The notes beneath the pieces were generated by a model. That model made no database searches. It was not told where the DNA came from and saw only the letters and a program-made list of their open reading frames with translations. Below, piece after piece: positions 7,101-9,429 of a stretch of DNA of 9,429 nucleotides. The stretch's first letter is position 1, and each line of letters opens with the position of its first letter. The translations under genes were made by a program, and so were the position numbers. Source of the DNA: an uncultured Flavobacteriales bacterium (GTDB taxonomy: Bacteria > Bacteroidota > Bacteroidia > Flavobacteriales_D > Sanyastnellaceae); NCBI GenBank assembly GCA_938003665.1, contig CALKYI010000248.1, forward strand, positions 1 through 9,429, written 5' to 3'.

Positions 7101-7570
7101 ACGTTCATGACGGGCAACAGCTCGGTGAAGTTCAGCTCGAACACATTCGGGTCGGCGGGCAAGTCGTCTGGGAATTCAGGATCGGCTTTGGCCTTGTCCA
7201 CGGCGTCCTTGACTTTGCGCAACGCCTCGTCCGGGGTCACATCGAAATCAAACTTGACGTCAATGGCGCTGTAGCCTTGAATGGACGTCGAGGAAATTTC
7301 GTCCACACCCGTGATCGTGTTGATCTCCTTCTCGAGGGGGCGCGTGATCAGCTTCTCAATGTTGGTTGGACTGTTGCCCGGGTATGGGGTGCCGATGTAA
7401 ATCTCAGGGATCACCACCTCGGGAAAACTCTCCTTCGGAACGGTGATGTAACTGTACAGGCCGCTGATGATGATGATGGCCATCAGCACGAAGACCGTGG
7501 TGCGGTTGGTGACGCTCCACGAACTCAGCCCGAATTCACGGGTGCCTTCTTGGGGTTGAATCTCTTCCAT
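4124..7570 (-). CDS. RND-family multidrug efflux permease (AcrB-like)
   Basis: The inner-membrane, proton-driven pump of a tripartite exporter, 1148 residues against about 1,030-1,050 for AcrB. TM1 (about 24-44) is followed by the family hallmark PKESFPEVVIPEIYIGTPYP. Periplasmic porter domains fill about 45-345, TM2-TM6 about 347-505, a second periplasmic half about 605-925, and TM8-TM12 to the end. In TM4 the proton-relay pair is D414-N415 (GMLVDNGIVVVEN) instead of Asp-Asp. In TM10 the AcrB lysine position is N1017 (VVNNAIVLIDY), with D1024 nearby. Two extra hydrophobic stretches (about 520-537 and 540-555) lie between TM6 and TM7. The last periplasmic loop carries YIGGDNNVFWKPM (about 1097-1109). 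Substrate cannot be read from sequence; hydrophobic or drug-like compounds are the usual cargo. Start: ATG at 7570, 6 bp after the fusion-protein gene, with a good ribosome site. It is the last gene of its operon as seen here. Confidence 0.95.
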   Translation of the reverse strand: MEEIQPQEGTREFGLSSWSVTNRTTVFVLMAIIIISGLYSYITVPKESFPEVVIPEIYIGTPYPGNSPTNIEKLITRPLEKEINTITGVDEISSTSIQGYSAIDVKFDFDVTPDEALRKVKDAVDKAKADPEFPDDLPADPNVFELNFTELLPVMNVNLSGDYSLDELKRYAEQLEEDIEELPEISKVDIRGVMDKEVEIVVDHLRAEAMQVSFNDISGAIAQENVTISGGDLLVDNYRRTVQVVGDFQSMEDIENVIIKSEADAPIYLRDVATVRFVEQEKTSYAREYLQPVVSLDIIKRAGENLIAASDGINRIIAEAESSYLPSNLNVSITNDQSDQTRTQVEELQNSIIFGVLLVVGVLLFFLGLRNALFVGVAIPLSMFMSFMVLSALGITFNVMVLFSLVLALGMLVDNGIVVVENIYRLMDEGKSAIAAAKLGVGEVAWPIIASTATTLAAFLPLAIWPGLIGEFMKYLPITLIVVLSSSLFVALVINPVLTSVFMRVGEEAVNKRRSNRVSLSLAGFGVVFLVLGATAFGNVLIIAGLLTALNAYALNPATQVFQNRFLPRLERGYERFLRFALAKRRPWFFFFGTASLMVVAFALLGAFPPKVEFFPSNEPQYLNIFITKPIGTDIEETNRVTREIEGMVLEVLNEDRFKRLNPETGELESYMANSVIGQVGNGTSDPQEGPSLGNTPHKARIVVNFVKFQERQGQSTRDLLRAVRERLSGYPEAEIVVTKNSDGPPQGPPINIEIRGEDYDDVLATATSMRQYLRGLDVAGVEELKIDVDKRKPELPITIDREKARRYGLSTQNIGYTIRTALFGREVSSYKDGEDDYPINVRFEESARNNVDALMNQKVIFRSASDGQIKEVPISAVATAERSTTFSSVKRKDLDRIITLSSNVLEGANANEIVAQMEASLDGFEIPDGVRFAFTGQQEEQAKELAFLSQALLLALFLIVLIIVAQFNSITTPFIIGFSVFFSLIGVLLGLVIFQMDFVIIMTMIGIISLAGVVVNNAIVLIDYTDLIRERKRRDQNVDTQLPFSEVVESIVMGGRTRLRPVLLTAITTVLGLLPLAIGLNIDFVTLVTEYDPRIYIGGDNNVFWKPMSWAIIYGLTFATFLTLIIVPVMYWWIMRMQYKYFLKESV

Positions 7571-7576
7571 AAGGCT

Positions 7577-7584
7577 TTACTCCT
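7577..7584 (-). promoter_or_regulatory. Shine-Dalgarno of the RND permease gene, overlapping upstream stop region
   Basis: On the minus strand AGGAG at 7584-7580 immediately precedes the TAA stop (7579-7577) of the fusion-protein gene. It stands 9 bases before the permease ATG at 7570. This fixes the permease start and suggests ribosomes pass directly between the two genes. It is notable because the other starts in this window have no obvious Shine-Dalgarno. Confidence 0.6.
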
Positions 7585-8659
7585 GGATGATGCTTACGGC
7601 TTGTCCGGCAACCACGCGGGTGGCGCCTTTTGAAATGACGTCTTGGCCAAATGAAAGGCCGCGCTCCACAAGCATGATGTCGCCAGAGCCCATGCCCATC
7701 TCGAGCACGCGCTTCTCCACCGTGCGCTCAGCGCCTTCGCCTGCGGCTACAAAGACGAAATCATCGCCATTGATGTCCTGCTGAACGAGGGAGCTCGGAA
7801 GCACAAGGGCGCTGTCGAGGTTGACGTCTTCAAGCCAGACGCTGGCGAACATGTTGGGCAAAAACGCCGTGCCCTCCGGGAGCGGCAACGTGATTTCCAA
7901 GGTACGGTTCGCCGGGTTGATGAATTGGCCCACGCGGCCAACGGTGGTCTCAATGGTGTCCACACCGCTCACGATGACCATGGCTGGCATGCCCTTGTTG
8001 ATTTGGCCCGCGTAGTGATCGCTCACCATCGCCCGGACCTTCATGTCACTCAAGTTCACAATGCGAACGAGCGGCGCGCCCGGAACGGCGAATTCACCCG
8101 TCTTGGCGAGACATCGGTCCACCACCCCTGCGAATGGCGCGCGCATCACAGCCATGTCCTTCTGCTCGGACAGTGTTTCCATCGAACGCTGGAGTGACTC
8201 GAGTTGCGTCTTGGCTTGGAGGAATTCGATTTCCGAACCGATTTCCTGGTCCCAGAGCCGCTGTTGGCGTTCGAAAACGACCTCGGCCAATTCCAGCTGG
8301 GTCTTGAGCTCAGCCATTGACCGCTCGATGACGTCCGTGTCCACTTTGACCAGCGGGTCTCCCGTGGCGACCTGTGCACCTTCGCGCACGTAGACGTCCT
8401 CAATGCGGCCGCCGAACTCAGACGTCAGCAGGGCGTTGCGGTCGGTTTCCACATTGCCCTGAACCGAGAACCGGTGCGTGAAGGGCTGTGGAGTAAGTGG
8501 CAGGACACCCACTTGAACGGATTTGGTTGCCGCTGGTGTGGCAGACGCTTCGGCAGGGGCTTCGGCTTCACCGCAGCCGGTCCAAAGCAGGGACGCTACC
8601 GCCATCAGGGGAAGCGTTCGGAAAGAAATATTCATGACAGAGTTCATCGTTTTTTTCAT
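7577..8659 (-). CDS. RND efflux membrane fusion (adaptor) lipoprotein
   Basis: The periplasmic adaptor joining the RND permease to the outer-membrane channel, 360 residues. A signal peptide with lipobox WTGC puts the lipidated residue at Cys29, followed by an Ala/Glu/Pro-rich tether (30-45). A lipoyl half-motif at about 78-109 (SEFGGRIEDVYVREGAQVATGD) is followed by a short alpha-helical hairpin of about 60 residues (110-168, coiled-coil-like). The second lipoyl half lies at about 170-202 (MRAPFAGVVDRCLAKTGEF). A beta-barrel domain (about 205-285) and a membrane-proximal domain (about 288-358, GLSFGQDVISKGATRVVAGQ) complete the HlyD/AcrA layout. The start at 8659 overlaps the stop of the outer-membrane gene as ATGA (8656-8659), so translation is likely coupled. 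In-frame ATGs at residues 5 and 9 are possible starts, but the first gives a better positively charged signal start (MKK). Confidence 0.93.
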   Translation of the reverse strand: MKKTMNSVMNISFRTLPLMAVASLLWTGCGEAEAPAEASATPAATKSVQVGVLPLTPQPFTHRFSVQGNVETDRNALLTSEFGGRIEDVYVREGAQVATGDPLVKVDTDVIERSMAELKTQLELAEVVFERQQRLWDQEIGSEIEFLQAKTQLESLQRSMETLSEQKDMAVMRAPFAGVVDRCLAKTGEFAVPGAPLVRIVNLSDMKVRAMVSDHYAGQINKGMPAMVIVSGVDTIETTVGRVGQFINPANRTLEITLPLPEGTAFLPNMFASVWLEDVNLDSALVLPSSLVQQDINGDDFVFVAAGEGAERTVEKRVLEMGMGSGDIMLVERGLSFGQDVISKGATRVVAGQAVSIIQE

Positions 8660-9429
8660 TTTTCAAAAGCAGACAAGGCCGCTTGCAAGGCCACACGGGC
8701 ATTCAACCAATCGAGTTCGGCACCGAGGCGTTTGCCTTTGGCTTCGAGCAATCCGTTGCGCGATTCGTTCCATTCGAACGACGACACCACGCCTTCGTTG
8801 AAGCCAATCTCGGTTTGGGTGTAAATCTTTTGGGCGATCTCTTCGGCGCGGCGCGCGTTGTTCATCACCGCAGTGGCATTCGAAAACGCTGCTTTGGCAT
8901 TCGAAAATTCCATCTCCGCCGCTTGCGTCAACTGAACCAATCCGATGCGGGCTCGCTCCTCCTCAATCTTCTTCTTTTCCACGGCTTGACGACCACCAAA
9001 ACTGGTCCACAGCGGCATGGAAAAATTGACCCCCCAAAGCTGAATGGGGTACCACTTCTCATCCGCATCAAAAAAGTTGAAGGCATCTCGTTGGGCGTTG
9101 GATTGGTTGGTGTAGAACGCCGCAATTTGTGGCCACCCTTGTGCTTGCTGGTTTTTGACGTTCAAACCGGCCAAATCGAGGTACACCTGCTGCTCTTGCA
9201 ATGCGGGCAGCGCTTCCGCATTGAACGGTCGGCTGGCCCACTCTAGTTCCTTGCCGTTTTGCAACAAGTCGCTCATCTCATCGGTAACCGTCAGTGTATC
9301 CGCAAGTCCGATGCCCATTTGAAACGCGAGCAGGCCCTTGGACAGTCCAACTTGCTGTTGAGCGTTGAGGACTTGTGCCTCCAGTTCGGTGAGTGCCAAT
9401 TCGAGGCGGTCCACGCTCAGGGCGTCCGC
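8656..9429 (-). CDS. TolC-like outer-membrane efflux factor, C-terminal part
   Basis: The 257 C-terminal residues of an outer-membrane efflux protein. The frame is open to the right edge (it begins ADALSV), so the N-terminus lies outside. No start should be placed at the GTG at 9414. What is seen matches the second repeat of the TolC/OEP fold. Helix-forming segments come first (LALTELEAQVLNAQQQVGLSK). The repeat-junction stretch ALPALQEQQVYLDLAGLNVK leads into the barrel segment (QGWPQIAAFYTNQ). The signature LWGVNFSMPLWTSFGGRQ marks the second beta-hairpin. The long helices (KKIEEERARIGLVQLTQ to the end) follow, with GFNEGVVSSFEWNESRNGLL near the C-terminus. It forms a trimeric channel across the outer membrane, docking on the adaptor encoded next. 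It is the most upstream visible gene of the efflux operon. Any regulator would lie beyond the right edge. Confidence 0.92.
   Translation of the reverse strand, partial: ADALSVDRLELALTELEAQVLNAQQQVGLSKGLLAFQMGIGLADTLTVTDEMSDLLQNGKELEWASRPFNAEALPALQEQQVYLDLAGLNVKNQQAQGWPQIAAFYTNQSNAQRDAFNFFDADEKWYPIQLWGVNFSMPLWTSFGGRQAVEKKKIEEERARIGLVQLTQAAEMEFSNAKAAFSNATAVMNNARRAEEIAQKIYTQTEIGFNEGVVSSFEWNESRNGLLEAKGKRLGAELDWLNARVALQAALSAFEK

Noticed and set aside
6959..7633. A 224-codon plus-strand open frame opposite the 5' end of the permease gene.
   Set aside because: It is the complement of the conserved porter-domain coding sequence, its composition is that expected of a shadow frame, and it crosses into the adjacent gene's stop region.
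8656..9414. A complete gene starting at the GTG at 9414 for the outer-membrane factor.
   Set aside because: The frame stays open to the window edge with continuing helical sequence, and the visible part covers only the C-terminal half of the family. The gene is cut by the window.

Overview
The window looks like chromosomal core DNA from a fairly GC-rich member of the Bacteroidota (roughly 58-60 % GC by eye). Three things point to the phylum. MurF and alanine racemase are fused into one protein. The thymidine kinase is of the TK1 type but lacks the usual zinc cysteines. A TAnnTTTG-type promoter lies in the only real intergenic gap. The RND efflux pump also carries features I associate with this phylum. 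I cannot name a genus.

Layout: (1) Positions 1-946, minus strand, hold a two-gene envelope unit. A small lipoprotein with a transthyretin/Cna-B-like fold is followed after 5 bp by the 5' part of a secreted DUF2490-like protein. That second gene uses a GTG start and runs off the left edge. (2) Positions 947-1032 are the only intergenic space of note. It is divergent and contains a candidate promoter for the lipoprotein and an almost perfect 21-bp dyad laid over the promoter's -7 element. (3) Positions 1033-4121, plus strand, hold tdk and the fused murF/alr, joined by an ATGA overlap. (4) Positions 4124-9429, minus strand, hold a tripartite efflux operon read as outer-membrane factor (C-terminal part only), membrane fusion lipoprotein, then RND permease. 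Its genes overlap by 4 bp or are separated by 6 bp. The permease stop lies 2 bp from the murF/alr stop, so two operons meet tail to tail with no room for a terminator.

Functionally, tdk salvages thymidine. MurF/Alr supplies and uses D-alanine for peptidoglycan: Alr makes D-Ala, and MurF adds D-Ala-D-Ala to the UDP-MurNAc tripeptide. The pump exports unknown compounds across both membranes. The DUF2490/lipoprotein pair is envelope-associated with unknown function.

I found no mobile element, CRISPR array, RNA gene or toxin-antitoxin pair, and no clear sign of an undescribed multi-gene system. The items most worth a second look are the dyad over the divergent promoter, the two extra membrane segments and altered proton-relay residues in the RND pump, the altered motifs in the MurF half, and the uncharacterised lipoprotein/DUF2490 pair.
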